Source: Mesostigma viride
Taxonomy: Eukaryota; Streptophyta; Mesostigmatophyceae; Mesostigmatales; Mesostigmataceae
Direction: 5' to 3'
Assembly: GCA_009746045.1 (NCBI GenBank)
Contig: RPFO01000082.1
Span: 3,538,042-3,588,041 of the forward strand
DNA: 50,000 bases
The position numbers and the translations under genes are program-made. Numbering within the stretch: the first letter of the stretch is position 1; every line of letters begins with the position of its first letter. Shown piece by piece: positions 12,160 through 41,200 of the stretch. The notes beneath the pieces are model-generated. The model worked only from the letters and a program-made list of their open reading frames with translations. It was not told where the DNA came from and ran no database searches.

Positions 12160-12880
12160 GGAACTCCGGGTGGGGGGGGGCGGGGGGGCGGGGGATCCCG
12201 CAGACTCTGGCGTCTTGCTCGCTGAGGAGGGCGGGGGCCCTGCGACCTTGCCCGGCCGGGGCGGACCGTCTTAGTGTCCTGGGGGGGGGAGGCGGGGGAA
12301 CCTCCGGGTGGCGTGTGGGGGGGCGCGGGGGCCTTGCGACCTCGCCGTCTCACTCAGGCGGGGAGGCATCCTGTGGCGGATCTTCATACTTTTCCGGTCT
12401 TTTTCAGGGGTCCTCGTGGTCGACGCCTGTCCTTCGCGCCACGCCTTTTCGCGGGGGGCGGGGGGGCGCATCATGCCGGCCGGCCGGGCTGAGGGGGGAG
12501 GGGGGGGGGGGGTACCGACCTCCGGGTGGGTGGGTGGGCGGGGTAGGCGGGGGATCCCGCAGACTCTGGCGTCTCGCTGAGAAGGGCGGGGGGCCTTGCG
12601 ACCTCGCCGTCTCACTCAAGCGGGGAGGCATCCTGTGGCGGATCTTCGTACTTTTCCTGGGCCGGTCGGCCGGGGGGGGGCGTATCATGGCTGACGGAGG
12701 GGGGAGGGGGGGGGGGAACCTCCGGGTGGGTGAGTGGGGGGGATCCCGCAGACTCTGGCGTCGACTCGCTCAGGAGGGTGGGGGGCCTCATTGCGACCTC
12801 AATACATGTAAAGACCATCGGCTTCAGTTGCTGAGGGGGGGGGGGTGCGACCTCGCCTGGGGCGGGGCGTCTCACTGAGG
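11850..12880. repeat. G-tract-rich degenerate repeat array with an 86-base G run
   Basis: Recurrent modules are GGAACTCCGGGTGGG or GGAACCTCCGGGTGGG (near 11967, 12029, 12066, 12161, 12297 and 12715) and GATCCCGCAGACTCTGGCGT (12194, 12554 and 12744). GGCATCCTGTGGCGGATCTT also recurs (12366 and 12628). Between modules are long G tracts; positions 12073-12158 are uninterrupted G. The last module is a GC-shifted relative of the 447-bp unit. The glycine- or proline-rich frames are artefacts. Confidence 0.85.
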
Positions 12881-13009
12881 CGGCAAATGGCCTACGGGTG
12901 GGTGGGAACTGGGAAGGGCGGACGGACTGCGGTGTTACAGGCCCACACAGCGTGTCGTTATTTGTCTCCCGACTTTTTCCTTTTTTCAGCCCCCTTCATA
13001 AGCTTCAGT

Positions 13010-13120
13010 TGACTTGAATCGAGTTGCCATGTGTCGGCGGACGGATCGAAACTCGACTACTAGAGTTACGGTCGGCTTTGCGCCTTCTTTTGGGGGGGAT
13101 GCGAAGCATCCCCCCCCCCT
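13010..13120. repeat. Repeat remnant ending in an 11-bp hairpin
   Basis: CTACTAGAGTTACGGTCGGC resembles CTACTAGAGTGACGGTCGGC of the 447-bp unit, marking the right edge of that repeat domain. At 13092-13116 the arms GGGGGGGATGC and GCATCCCCCCC enclose the loop GAA with no mismatch. Confidence 0.75.
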
Positions 13121-13680
13121 TAAGCTTGTACTTTTAATGTACTTTTTCGTTTCCGCAACGTTAACAACTCGTATACCTTTACGACGCGTAGAAAAATCGC
13201 TTAGTGCGGCCCGGCCCACGTCAGGAGGTGCCGGCCGTGCAGGCTGAGCTGGTCGCAGTCCCGCGGCCGGGGGCCACGTGAGGTGTCTACCTGGTTGGTG
13301 CGAGCTAGGTGCCCTACGAGCTGCAGGCACCGCTGCTTAATGGTGCTGGTGACCCTGGTCAAGGCCTAGGCGACGGCCTGGGCGATGCCTCCCAATTCGG
13401 AGGCGCCCATACGAATACATCCTTACCGCGCCCCCCGCCCCCGACTGCAGCAATACTTTCTGGCCTGTGCTGGTTGTCTCCTTGATACGCCCTCTTCTCC
13501 CTCCTTGGACGCTCCATCGAGGAGCTCTGCCCCCCCAAGCCCCTCACCACTGGTCACCTTGACCGAATCACTCCATCCGCTCACTCCTTAAGGAGGCCCT
13601 CGAGCAGCACGCGGGCCCCCCTCGCTGCAGATGTGGCAGTTCCCTCCTGCATGACGGGCCTTACTGAGTGAGCTCCGAGA
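13121..13680. other. GC-rich intergenic stretch, no intact gene
   Basis: Frames are short and interrupted. At 13457-13484 there is a minus-strand fragment of the SINE-like repeat seen at 13833. The rest may be decayed retroelement DNA in continuity with the ORF1-like remnant that follows. Confidence 0.4.
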
Positions 13681-14005
13681 CATCATGGTGGTGCCGGTGC
13701 CCTTGGTGCCGGCACCTAGAGCAAGTTTCGTTTACATTCCCACCCTTGCAGGAAGTAGCCCAGAATGTATTAAAAGCCATATGCCCCTTCTCGATCTGGG
13801 ATATGTGCTACATCTACTCCCAACGGAGTTATCAAGGAGACAACCAGCGCAGGCCAGAAATCGGGAGAATCCGGACCATGGTAGCTCGAGCCTGCCGTTA
13901 TCTTGTCCGCGTGTTCGAGTCGTTCAGGATGATGAAGATGAATGGTGATGGAAATGTGTATCCTTGTGCATTGAATCCCAACGGAGTTATGTTCCTAATT
14001 TATTA
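13681..14005 (+). repeat. Dispersed repeat family C copy, split by a SINE-like insert
   Basis: CATGGTGGTG, AGAATGTATTAAAA, GCCATATGCCCCTTCTC and GATATGTGCTACAT occur in the same order as at 22053-22225. Both copies end in a CTCCCAAC word and an AT-rich tail (TTATTAATT here). The repeat is interrupted at 13833-13975. Confidence 0.7.
13833..13975 (+). mobile_element. SINE-like insertion with 15-bp target duplication
   Basis: The 143-bp insert is flanked by TCCCAACGGAGTTAT at 13818-13832 and 13976-13990, and it splits a family C repeat. It contains GTGTTCGAGTC, close to a tRNA B box, about 35 bases after TAGCTCGAGCCTG, a weak A-box candidate. It ends in a GATGATGAAGATG-type purine-rich tail. 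A related minus-strand copy lies at about 49476-49592 and a fragment at 13457-13484. The length and the duplication support a short retroposon; the pol III promoter assignment is tentative. Confidence 0.6.
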
Positions 14006-14029
14006 ATTGTGGTGACCACGGCGCTCAAC

Positions 14030-14890
14030 ACACGGTGGAGGCCAAGGTCTCCAGTACGGAAAACAAGGTCGCCCACAACAAGCTCCAACCTTAGTTCACG
14101 GCGCTGCAGACCGGCCGCGGCGCAGGCATCCGTGAGCCGCATGCTGCACTTGTCTCTCGCCTGAATCAGGTGGAGGGCAAGTGCAGCCTCATGCAGTGCT
14201 CGTCAAGAAGCTCGAAGCCATCACGTACCGCCTAAACCAACGCCCTCAGTGGCCGCGCAGGTCCCGGGCGATTGCAGCGCACGGACGGCCACCATCGCAG
14301 CCCAGCTAGCCCACCGGCCGGCAGATGATAGCCTCTCGATCACCGAACTCCTACGCGGACCTGCTGCGGTCAGCGACCGCCGCCTCGACCACATGCATGC
14401 AGACGCCATTGCTACGAAACTCCAGGAGCTTGAGGACCTTCGCCAGGCAAAACAACGAGAGGCCACCAACCGCGCTCGCCACGAGTGCCGCCGGAGTGGT
14501 GCTGTGTCGTTTCCCCCAGAAGCCCGGCAGGGGAGAGGTCGACCCGGCTTGCCGACGAGCTCCGAAGGACCAGCTTCTTACCCTCATGGGCATTGTAGGT
14601 GAGGTAGAACTGCACGCCGGGGTGCCACCGCCTGCTGGCCCCACTCACGGCACAGGGCGGCTCCCCCACCAGTCCTAGCTGCTCATCTTTCCCTCCCCTG
14701 AGGACAAGCAGCGGTTCCTTTCTCGTCACAATAGGTTGCACGACCTCACCTGGACGCTGGACGACGACCTGACCCCACGCTCAGCAGCAGCAGCGACACA
14801 ACCTGTGGGCGGAATACCTCCGCCACAAGCAGGACCCCCAGAATCCCAAGGTGTACTGGCGGGGCGGGGACCTTGATGATCCACCACAAG
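14030..14890 (+). pseudogene. Frameshifted LINE ORF1-like (gag-like) remnant
   Basis: Across two plus-strand frames the translation is rich in coiled-coil-like segments, for example LVSRLNQVEGK and LVKKLEAITYRLN near 14150-14240 and LEDLRQAKQREATNRARHE near 14430-14480. Near the end FPSPEDKQRFLSRHNRL and LTWTLDDDLTP are followed, after a frame change at about 14780, by QQQQRHNLWAEYLRHKQ and PKVYWRGGDL. Pairing an LTP-type segment with an RGDxL-like end is usual for ORF1 proteins of plant and algal LINEs. Stops and at least one frameshift show it is dead. Whether it belongs to the LINE family at 2965-5943 is unknown. Confidence 0.55.
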
Positions 14891-15029
14891 ATGTGGATGC
14901 CCCCTGCAGGCTAGCTAGAGTAGCCCTTGTAATAATTGGTAGTAATTACTGCCGCCATGTCAACAATGCTTTGAATGTTTGCCTAGCCGTGCCACCATAC
15001 CTAGTCACGTGCACCGCTAACGCACGGTA

Positions 15030-15335
15030 CACAATTAACCAGCCAAAGCCTTAGCTTAGCCCTTGTTCAGCCAGCCATGCTACGTCCTTGCTATGATTAG
15101 CTTACTTGCCCATGCTTCTTGTTATGATATGCATGCTTACACGGGTCTTAATGCACCCACAGAAGTTGCCGGATCATCTATCGTGTCCGATTGCTGCTGT
15201 GGCATGCCCCTGGCATGAAGGAGAAAGGCGCGGTCTCTGCCCTTTCTTCCTGTTGTGCACTCCGGTGCTCCGTGACTCCTCTGAACGGGAGCACGAGTTT
15301 AGTTAATCAAACAAATAATTAATTAATTAATACAG
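15030..15335 (+). repeat. Dispersed repeat family A, plus-strand copy
   Basis: About 300 bp shared with an inverted copy at 36285-36595 and a partial copy at about 36780-36997. Common words include GCCATGCTACGTCC, AGTTGCCGGATC, GGTCTCTGCC and CACTCCGGTGCTCCGTGACTC. Near the right end a GGGAGCACG half-hairpin precedes an AATTAATTAATTAATAC tail. The minus-strand copy has TTAGCTCAGTCCTAG at its 5' end, which resembles a tRNA A box, so a tRNA-derived SINE is one option and a solo LTR another. Confidence 0.65.
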
Positions 15336-15895
15336 ATCGTCGACTTTCGATCGCACGCTTCTAGAAACAAGCTTTACCAGATGGATGTATGGCCCAGCAC
15401 CATGGTACATGTACCCATGCAGGCTGGTACGATCGTGCACTGATAGAGAGAGCTAGCGCCATGGCACGGAAATTATGATCACCTCCTCTAGCTCGATAAT
15501 GTGCAATCAACTTATATGTGCTGGAACTGGGGTCGAGCCTCCTACTTATTCCGGAACTATCTGGGCTCGATTGATTTGACGCAGATTGTCAACGAATGTG
15601 GACGGCAGGCCGGAGACGTGTACATTGACATTGAGACGTGTACATTGACATTAAAAGTACGTATATCCGCATGCAAGTACTTACATTGACCTGCATGATT
15701 GGCATATATGATGTACATAAGCAAGCTTGCTGTCAAAGATTAACGCTGAATCTGAACTTATGTTGCTGGACTGTCTGGGGCAGCGACAAAAAAAGGAAAA
15801 TTCCGGGCGTCAGGGTTGGTACTTGCACTTGCTTAGATTGCTCATAACACTCCTTCCACAGTGGTCGACGCAGTCATGCCTGCCCGTTCCATGAA
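15336..15895. other. Intergenic, 3' flank of the ABCG gene
   Basis: This is the 3' flank of the minus-strand ABCG gene and should include its 3' UTR. A short direct duplication, GACGTGTACATTGACATT, lies at about 15616-15651. No other gene is seen. Confidence 0.5.
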
Positions 15896-34664
<18,769 letters not shown>

Positions 34665-36284
34665 ATTTGATAGCGACTACGTGTAAGGAGCTGACTTCAA
34701 TCGCAATTCCAAATCTCAAATAAGGCTACACATTATTGACCGCCATCAGCTCTTCTGGGTGCCGCCGTCCAGCGCGAGGAATATCTAACAACAAAATGCA
34801 CTCTCTCACCAATTTGCTAGCTTTTGCAACAACGCGAAAGAATTACAGGAAGGTTCACAGGATCAAATCATCCTTCGTCCTTTGATATAATTTTGGGAAG
34901 CTTGCAACGCTGTTGGACAAAGGAAATGCTGCCACGTTCTGTTCCGTACATCTTGCCGTCCTTTCATGTTTGAGAAGCCCTACGAAAATCAATGCTGGCA
35001 AGCTTGAACACGGCTTGTTGCTCTCATCAGGTTGCTCTGGTTGCATGGCACTGATGGCAGTGCGTAGTCATGCATTATTATTGAATTTTCGACTGCGTGG
35101 GGGGAGGTCGGGGGACACATGCCAATCGCCGTAGCCATGCCTGGCATTACTCAATTGTTGCGTCTATTGTGAAGGTTGCCGATGTTTGGGCTGTGAAATC
35201 ACTGAATGTGAATCGCGTGCTTAGGATGCCGGCTTTTTACTTGCTGCTGCCGCAAAACTACATTTCCTACCCCAGCAGAATGGCGGCAAGCGACGCGCTA
35301 GGCATGCATCCATAGCTCACAGCTTCCGCCGGAGCGCTCCGGATGATTGGTACCGTAGCGTATCTTCAACGGCTCACTTGACGCAGTCTACGTGTAAATT
35401 AATTCATTAATCTCCAACGGCCCTAGTATCACAAACTAACATAGAAGCCAGCAAACCTCCTTGAACCACTAGGGCAAGCACTAGGGGAAGCACTGGGGTA
35501 AGCACCAGGGGAAGCATCGGGTAGCACCCCCAGCAGGAATGTTTATAGGAAAGTGAGGGGCTGGTTCATACAAGGGAGAGCAGCGGGTCGACAATGGACA
35601 TTTGCACCACCAGGTTGCGGTGCTCGTCAACGGCAGCAGAGGCTAGCCCTCATGTGCTACGTCTGTTGTCCTAGCCTCAGCTGCTCCAGGACAGCGCTCT
35701 TAATGACTAGTACCCACCCCGGGAAAGGCTTGTTCTTATGAGTCCTTCCTCACCATTCGGTGTCTGCAACCGGGGCTTGACAGTAATACGCTTTTTCTGT
35801 TATAAGCTTTTGCTAGTGCTTAGATTCACAAACGGGTTTGTGCTCCGTGGTAGGCCATTGCACATGCTTACGCGCTGTCGTGCTAGTCCCGATAGCGCTT
35901 CATGACTTTAACGAGCCACGCGTCTAATTCAGCGGTTGATAGTAGCACATGAGTTCTAGGGAGGCATGGCAGCTAGTCCCATGAGAGATCCGTGACCCTT
36001 CAACGAATGTGTTCTGGATGCTGCTTTCAACCCTGTTAATGGTAGTGTTACTGGCCAGTACGAGTTGAAATTAGCCTTGACCCAAGCGCCAGTTCTTTGG
36101 CGCCGGCTTCGATCATTATTAGGCACGAGTGAGTGAGAGAACCGACACCTGCCTGAGTTGAGACGACCTTGGACAGTGAGAGGTGCGAAGACCTGGATGC
36201 CGGAGGAGAGAGGTCTGGTCTCTGATGTGTGAACTTTTGAGTACCAGCCGTGTCCTAGCTGGTTCTGGGACTAGAATAGAGATG
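34665..36284. other. Upstream region of the ABCG gene, no gene recognised
   Basis: This should hold the ABCG promoter and 5' UTR and possibly an unseen first exon. A small tandem array of GGGGAAGCACT/GGGTAAGCACC units lies at about 35472-35528. No open frame with a domain is visible. Confidence 0.45.
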
Positions 36285-36595
36285 GAATGGTATTAATTAA
36301 TTAATTAAACACGTGCTCCCGTTGGGGAGTCACGGAGCACCGGAGTGCTTTTAATCCCTGTGTGTGCACAACAGGAGAAAGGGCAGAGACCCCCAGTCTC
36401 CTTCATGCCTAAGGCATGCCACAGCTGCATTTGGGCACGCTAGCTAAACGGACACGCTAACGATCCGGCAATCTGTGGGTGCAAAGAGACCCATGTGAGC
36501 ATGGCATAACAAGGAGCGTGGGCAAGTAATCTGATCGATCATAGCCAGGACGTAGCATGGCTGTACTAGGACTGAGCTAAGGCTATGGACTGTTA
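36285..36595 (-). repeat. Dispersed repeat family A, minus-strand copy
   Basis: The reverse complement is colinear with 15030-15335. It includes a complete terminal hairpin (GTGCTCCC, loop, GGGGAGTCAC) next to the TAATTAATTAATTAA tail, and an A-box-like TTAGCTCAGTCC at the other end. Confidence 0.7.
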
Positions 36596-36779
36596 TATTG
36601 CATCAGTGCTTATAATAAGCTCATTGGCTTACTTTCTTCTGCCTCAACCTTGTTTGCCTCTTATGCATGTATGTGCGAATACTTATGTTCATGTGCACAT
36701 TCATAATATCTTCACCTATTGTACCTCGTTAATATAGGATCATGCATTGATATGTGGACACGCATACCTGTAACCGGGT

Positions 36780-36997
36780 CATATGTATAACCGGGATGCC
36801 GGATCCTTTCGGCGGATCGGATTGTGCACCCTCTGGCATGCAGTTGGCTGATCGAGCTGCCAGCATGAGGAAAGGGCGGGGTCTCTGCCCCCCTGCCCGC
36901 TAGCTGTGCACACTCGATCAGGATTAAAAGCACTCTGGTGCTTGGTGACTCCCAAACGGGAGCACGTGTTTTATTAATGAATGCATTAATACCTAGG
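36780..36997 (+). repeat. Dispersed repeat family A, partial plus-strand copy
   Basis: GGATGCCGGATC, GGGCGGGGTCTCTGCC, GTGACTCCCAAACGGGAGCA and a TATTAATGAATGCATTAATAC tail follow the family A order. It lies head-to-head with the copy at 36285-36595. Confidence 0.65.
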
Positions 36998-37480
36998 GTA
37001 TATAACCTACTTCCTTGTATAAACGAGGGGCGAGTTGATGATTCCCGAGTTAATTCACGCGCTCTATCCCTGTTGGGCCGGAGTTGCGGATCGAGGACAA
37101 GTAATCTGATTTTCTGATAGTGCTTTCCATCCCTTGTTGCTGCACATGAGCTGGAAGGGGGCCAGAGAACTTCTCCCATGCTCGAGTTAATTTTGCATGG
37201 CTATAAACCTAATTGCATGCACTGCCACAGTATATACGCATCTTGTTTAAGGCTCTGGTTCAGCACATGCAACGGATCCTTGCATGGTCTACACAGTGGA
37301 CTGCCCCTCGCCGGCCACATGTCTCAGTAAGTCATGCAGTCTGTCAGTATAAATTTCCACTGCACATGCTGGCGAACGGTCAGACATAGTACAGGTAGTT
37401 GACGGGTCTTCACCATTGGATGATGAACATCCATGCATGCATGATAGCAACGTTAGTCAGGACTAAACACTACCATTGAA
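36998..37480. other. 3' flank of the hydrolase gene
   Basis: No gene is recognised. It is expected to include the hydrolase 3' UTR on the minus strand. Confidence 0.45.
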
Positions 37481-39708
37481 CTAGCTAGATGATGCAGTAC
37501 ACACATCAACTCCTTCCGCAACAGACGACATCAGCCCACGCGCCGCCTGCACCTGGCTCCAGCGCTGCACATACGTGCACCCAAATTCTTCCGCAGAGAT
37601 ACGTTCCAGGCTGTACATGGTCCAAGAGACCAGCACCGTCGACGCCAGCTGGCGCGCGATGGCCTGCTTGGCTGCGGGACCGCTCACACAGAGCGCCCGC
37701 AGCGACCAGGAGGGGTTCGCGCAGAAGTCCACATGACCCACATCGTTCACGACCACTTGCCACGCAATGCCCTTCACGGTTTCTGTGGGCATTTGAGCGC
37801 CTTTCGTTCCTTGTTGTGCCCTAATGTTAGTATTAGTATCTAAATAAGATGTTGTGGGGGAAAGGGAAGGGAGAGTTAATGCTTCCTTGGGCTGTGCCCG
37901 GCTGCCTGCCCTGCGTGCCGCAGCCTGCTTGGCGGATGCTTCGAAGAACCGCGACGCGTTGCACCGGACGGGCTCGCACGCGTCACAGAAGCAGGCGCGG
38001 GTCCAGCTGCAGGGTCCCTTGGTCTGGCCCCCCAGCGCAGACGCCACCCAGACAGCCGGGGCGGTGTCCCGCGTCATGCGCTGGATTGAGGAGGGGTTGT
38101 CGTCCGAGAAATCCTGCGGGGAGGCGGATAGGATACAGCGAGACCCAATTCTTAAGGGGTCATATTTGATGAGGCGGATAGGATACAGCGAGACCCAATA
38201 CTTCAGGGGTCATATTTGATGAGGCGGATAGGATACAGCGAGACCCAATACTTAAGGGGTCATATTTGATGAGGCGGATAGGATACAGCGAGACCCAATA
38301 CTTAAGGGGTCATATTTGATGAGGCAGACAGGATACAGCGAGACCCAATACTTAAGAGCTCATATTTGACAGCACCGAGGAGTGGGCGATGGATCATAGG
38401 CAGTGAACCATTATCATGAATCTCCATAACAAGATCATGACTAGGGATACATGCCTGCGTGCATTGCAATCTAACTAAGTGCATAGCATACTTAAGCCAA
38501 CAGCACGCCTACTAGGACAGAGAGAGAAACAGAATGACATTACGGGATCGGGGGATGACTGCAAGTGACAAAGCGTGCCCATGATTGCCTTCTCGCTGTG
38601 AAATAGTCAAACTGGATGTGCAACACTGCAGAAAGTAGAAGTGTTCACACCCCACGCAGCACAGCCCTGGTGCTCACCTTGCAAGGGGGCGGACAGTCCA
38701 CGGGCCCGATGCCCACCACCCCCACCACATGCCGCGTGCCCCACCCCAGGTCCTCCTCTGCAGCAAGGAGCGATGCTTTGGCGCCCAGCGAGTGGCCCGC
38801 CATGACGACACGTGGCAGCTGCACGCGCGGGACAGCTGGCAACGCCGCGTCACCTCCGTTGCCAGTCCTCGACCCCGAGACTGTGCCCCATGTTGAAGAT
38901 GCCGGGGCCCCTTGCCCTGCCCTGATTAAGCAGGCAGGGTCGTCGCAACCTCTCTGTTGCCCTGCCCCTTCAGCCCCTCGGTTGCCTGCCTCTGCTTCTT
39001 GTACGTGTAATTTCTTTTCAATGTCTATTAGCCAACTATGGGCACCGGACTCGCCGGCCGCCCCTGCCTCCTGATCCGGACCACCAGCCCCTGCCTCTTG
39101 ATCTGGACCGCTGGCACGTCCCCTGCATGGGGTCTGAGGCTGCAGAACACGCAACGCCAACACCTTCACGTGCGCAAACGCCCACATCGCCGCTGTGAAC
39201 GACATATCCCTCGCCCTTGCCGTTAGCAACGCCACGCCACCCTGCCCGTGTGTTGACACCTCGCCTGCCAGGGGCTCATTCCCCTGGGAACCATGACCTC
39301 CCCGCATCGGCACAGGTCTCCTGGCGGGCATGACTCCCCCATTCGGCATGCCACCTGTCCCGTGCCTACCCAGCACGCTCCTCTGCGGCCAGGCCACGCC
39401 GTGTTTGTGTCCCACCCCCTTTGACACCCGCAAGCCATCACCGCCCTCCAATTCCTGATCCGCCTGCAGGCTGTGAGTGACATCAGCGCCTCCACCATCA
39501 CCATCATGATCTTGCATAGTACCCAGCCGCCAGGAGGCGTGCCTCCCTGTGCTCCCCCCTCCCGCCTGTGCGTCACCGTCCGGCGCGTGGGGCTCGTTCC
39601 TGACAACGCGGTTGACTGCATCGCCCGCAACATGCCGCCATTTGCCCGGCGCATGCCGGCCCGTGCCCACCGAATTCGCCGCACTGCTGCTGCTGCTGCT
39701 GCCGCTGC

Positions 39709-39773
<65 letters not shown>

Positions 39774-41200
39774 TCATTGTCAACATCTCCTGTGCTGTCA
39801 AACGCCACTGGGATACCCTCCAACAGACCATATAGGGGAGATGCCGGGATAACCCCGTCACTCGAGAGCCTCCCTCCATCATCCGGCGCCCCCCTCCCAC
39901 TCAGCACCCCATGGACCGCCCCCGACGGCCCCCTCTGTGCCTCGCTCACGGCCCAGTCGACCAGCCACCGTGCGATGCGGCCGAGGCTCGCGTGCGGCAG
40001 TGGCGAGCGCGGCCCCTCACGCGCCGGGTTCCAGGAGAGGACGACCGTGCCCCAGCTGGACAGGTGGCGCGCGTACGGCTCGTAGTTGGAGCGGGCCAAC
40101 AGGAACCCGGGTGAGACGATGACGAGGGGGAACTGCTCGCCCATGGGCATAGTCCTAGTCGACCGCTGCGGCCGGTCCATCGCCTTGCCTGTGGTGTCAG
40201 TGAACCGCTGCCCAGCTCCCATGCTCTCTCTCCACTGCTGGTAAATAGGCAAGTTTGCACGGAACCGCTCCTGGTCATCCGTGCTCTCAGCCGCGGTGAA
40301 TCGCTGGTCAATTTCCTTGCCACTTTGAGCCGCAGCCGGCTGCGCATATGCTACAAACGCAGGGAGGCGCGGGTCTTCCGGTGGACTGGCCGTGGTGGCT
40401 TGCTGGCCACTGGCTTCATCATTGGCGGTGTGCTGCGTTCCAGCCAGGATGGAGTCTGGTGTTCCCGCCGTCATAGCGCGGCCGCCAGCGACACCCACCC
40501 TGTCGCCACCTGTCATCTGTAGCTCGCCTGCTGGCAGGACGCCCGCTTGGAGCGCGCCTGGATGGGTAGTACTGGAAGTAACGGATGGCGCCGCCTCACT
40601 CCTCTTACTGCTGGCGATGGGGTCATCGGCGTGATCCACGTGGGCCGAGTCGGCACCACTGACTGGTATGAAGAGATCCAACACCAGGTCGCACAGGGAG
40701 CCAGCGCACCCTGGAGTTTGACATGGCACGCATGGTGCATGGTTGACAGTGTGAACCCACAGTACACGCCACGAATTAAAACCCGAATAAAACTAAAACT
40801 GCTCCTAGAGAAGAGGTAATACATCAGCTTAATACTACTCCGCTTCGCTTTAATTGTTGGAATAACAACTTGGCCATTAATAGCCTTAGATATACGATCA
40901 GCGGGGCCATGATCCACACGCACAATTCCTCACAAGCTAACCCCTTGATCAGCAAAATCAAGCGACATTACAAAAACTGCCGACGTACAATGTCACATCC
41001 AACCTACCTGTAATTTCCGCTGGTGCGGAGACGGCGATGTCTTGGACGTGCCTCACTTCATAGCTGCCGAATCCTTCGAAGGGAAACTGCTCATCGGTGC
41101 CTCCACGCCGGTCGTCAGTACCGCGTGCAGCATGAACTGGCCATGGACAAGCCGAGACGGTAATTGCCAAAAAGATCGTGATACATATGAACAAATTCAT
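37481..41200 (-). CDS. Chlorophyllase-like alpha/beta hydrolase, 3 exons
   Basis: Predicted esterase of the chlorophyllase/PAF-acetylhydrolase-like fold. Exons 41200-41008, 40710-38678 and 38113-37481 join in phase to about 952 residues; both introns are GT-AG (donors GTAGGT and GTGAGC). Residues 1-25 form a signal peptide (MNLFICITIFLAITVSA then a basic/polar region). FPLVIVSPGF and SSWGTVVLSWNP near 258-290 match the oxyanion-side strands. The nucleophile elbow GHSLGA puts the catalytic Ser near 705. VASALGGQ, CEPVRCNASRFFEAS and GHVDF in exon 3 match the chlorophyllase pattern of a GLG loop, a CAP..VNHEEFF segment and GHxD/GHLD with catalytic His near 869. Known chlorophyllases are about 320 residues; the excess is a low-complexity region between about 300 and 690 including polyserine. 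In the DPV motif where family members have the catalytic Asp, this protein has GPVD. Activity and substrate are unproven. Confidence 0.82.
38121..38370. repeat. Five 50-bp tandem units at the acceptor of hydrolase intron 2
   Basis: GAGGCGGATAGGATACAGCG starts at 38121, 38171, 38221 and 38271 exactly 50 bases apart, with a variant at 38321. In gene sense the last unit ends within a few bases of the CCCGCAG acceptor, so each unit carries a copy of the pyrimidine-rich CTGTATCCTATCCGCCTC that precedes the acceptor. Confidence 0.95.
39687..39771. repeat. CTG/CAG trinucleotide repeat encoding polyserine
   Basis: A run of about 28 triplets with two CCG interruptions on the plus strand. In the minus-strand hydrolase frame it encodes serine (AGC). 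It lies in the low-complexity insert, away from catalytic motifs, so length changes are probably tolerated. Confidence 0.93.

Noticed and set aside
11782-12878. Glycine-rich and proline-rich open frames up to 300 codons
   Set aside because: They arise from G homopolymers and G-rich modules; all three frames and both strands stay open together.
38121-38370. Possible CRISPR array (regular 50-bp units)
   Set aside because: The units are contiguous without unique spacers and lie in a eukaryotic intron. The same applies to the 37-, 52- and 60-bp arrays.
39223-39900. Poly-alanine frame of 225 codons overlapping the hydrolase
   Set aside because: It is the shifted frame of the CTG/CAG repeat; the serine frame continues into the hydrolase motifs.
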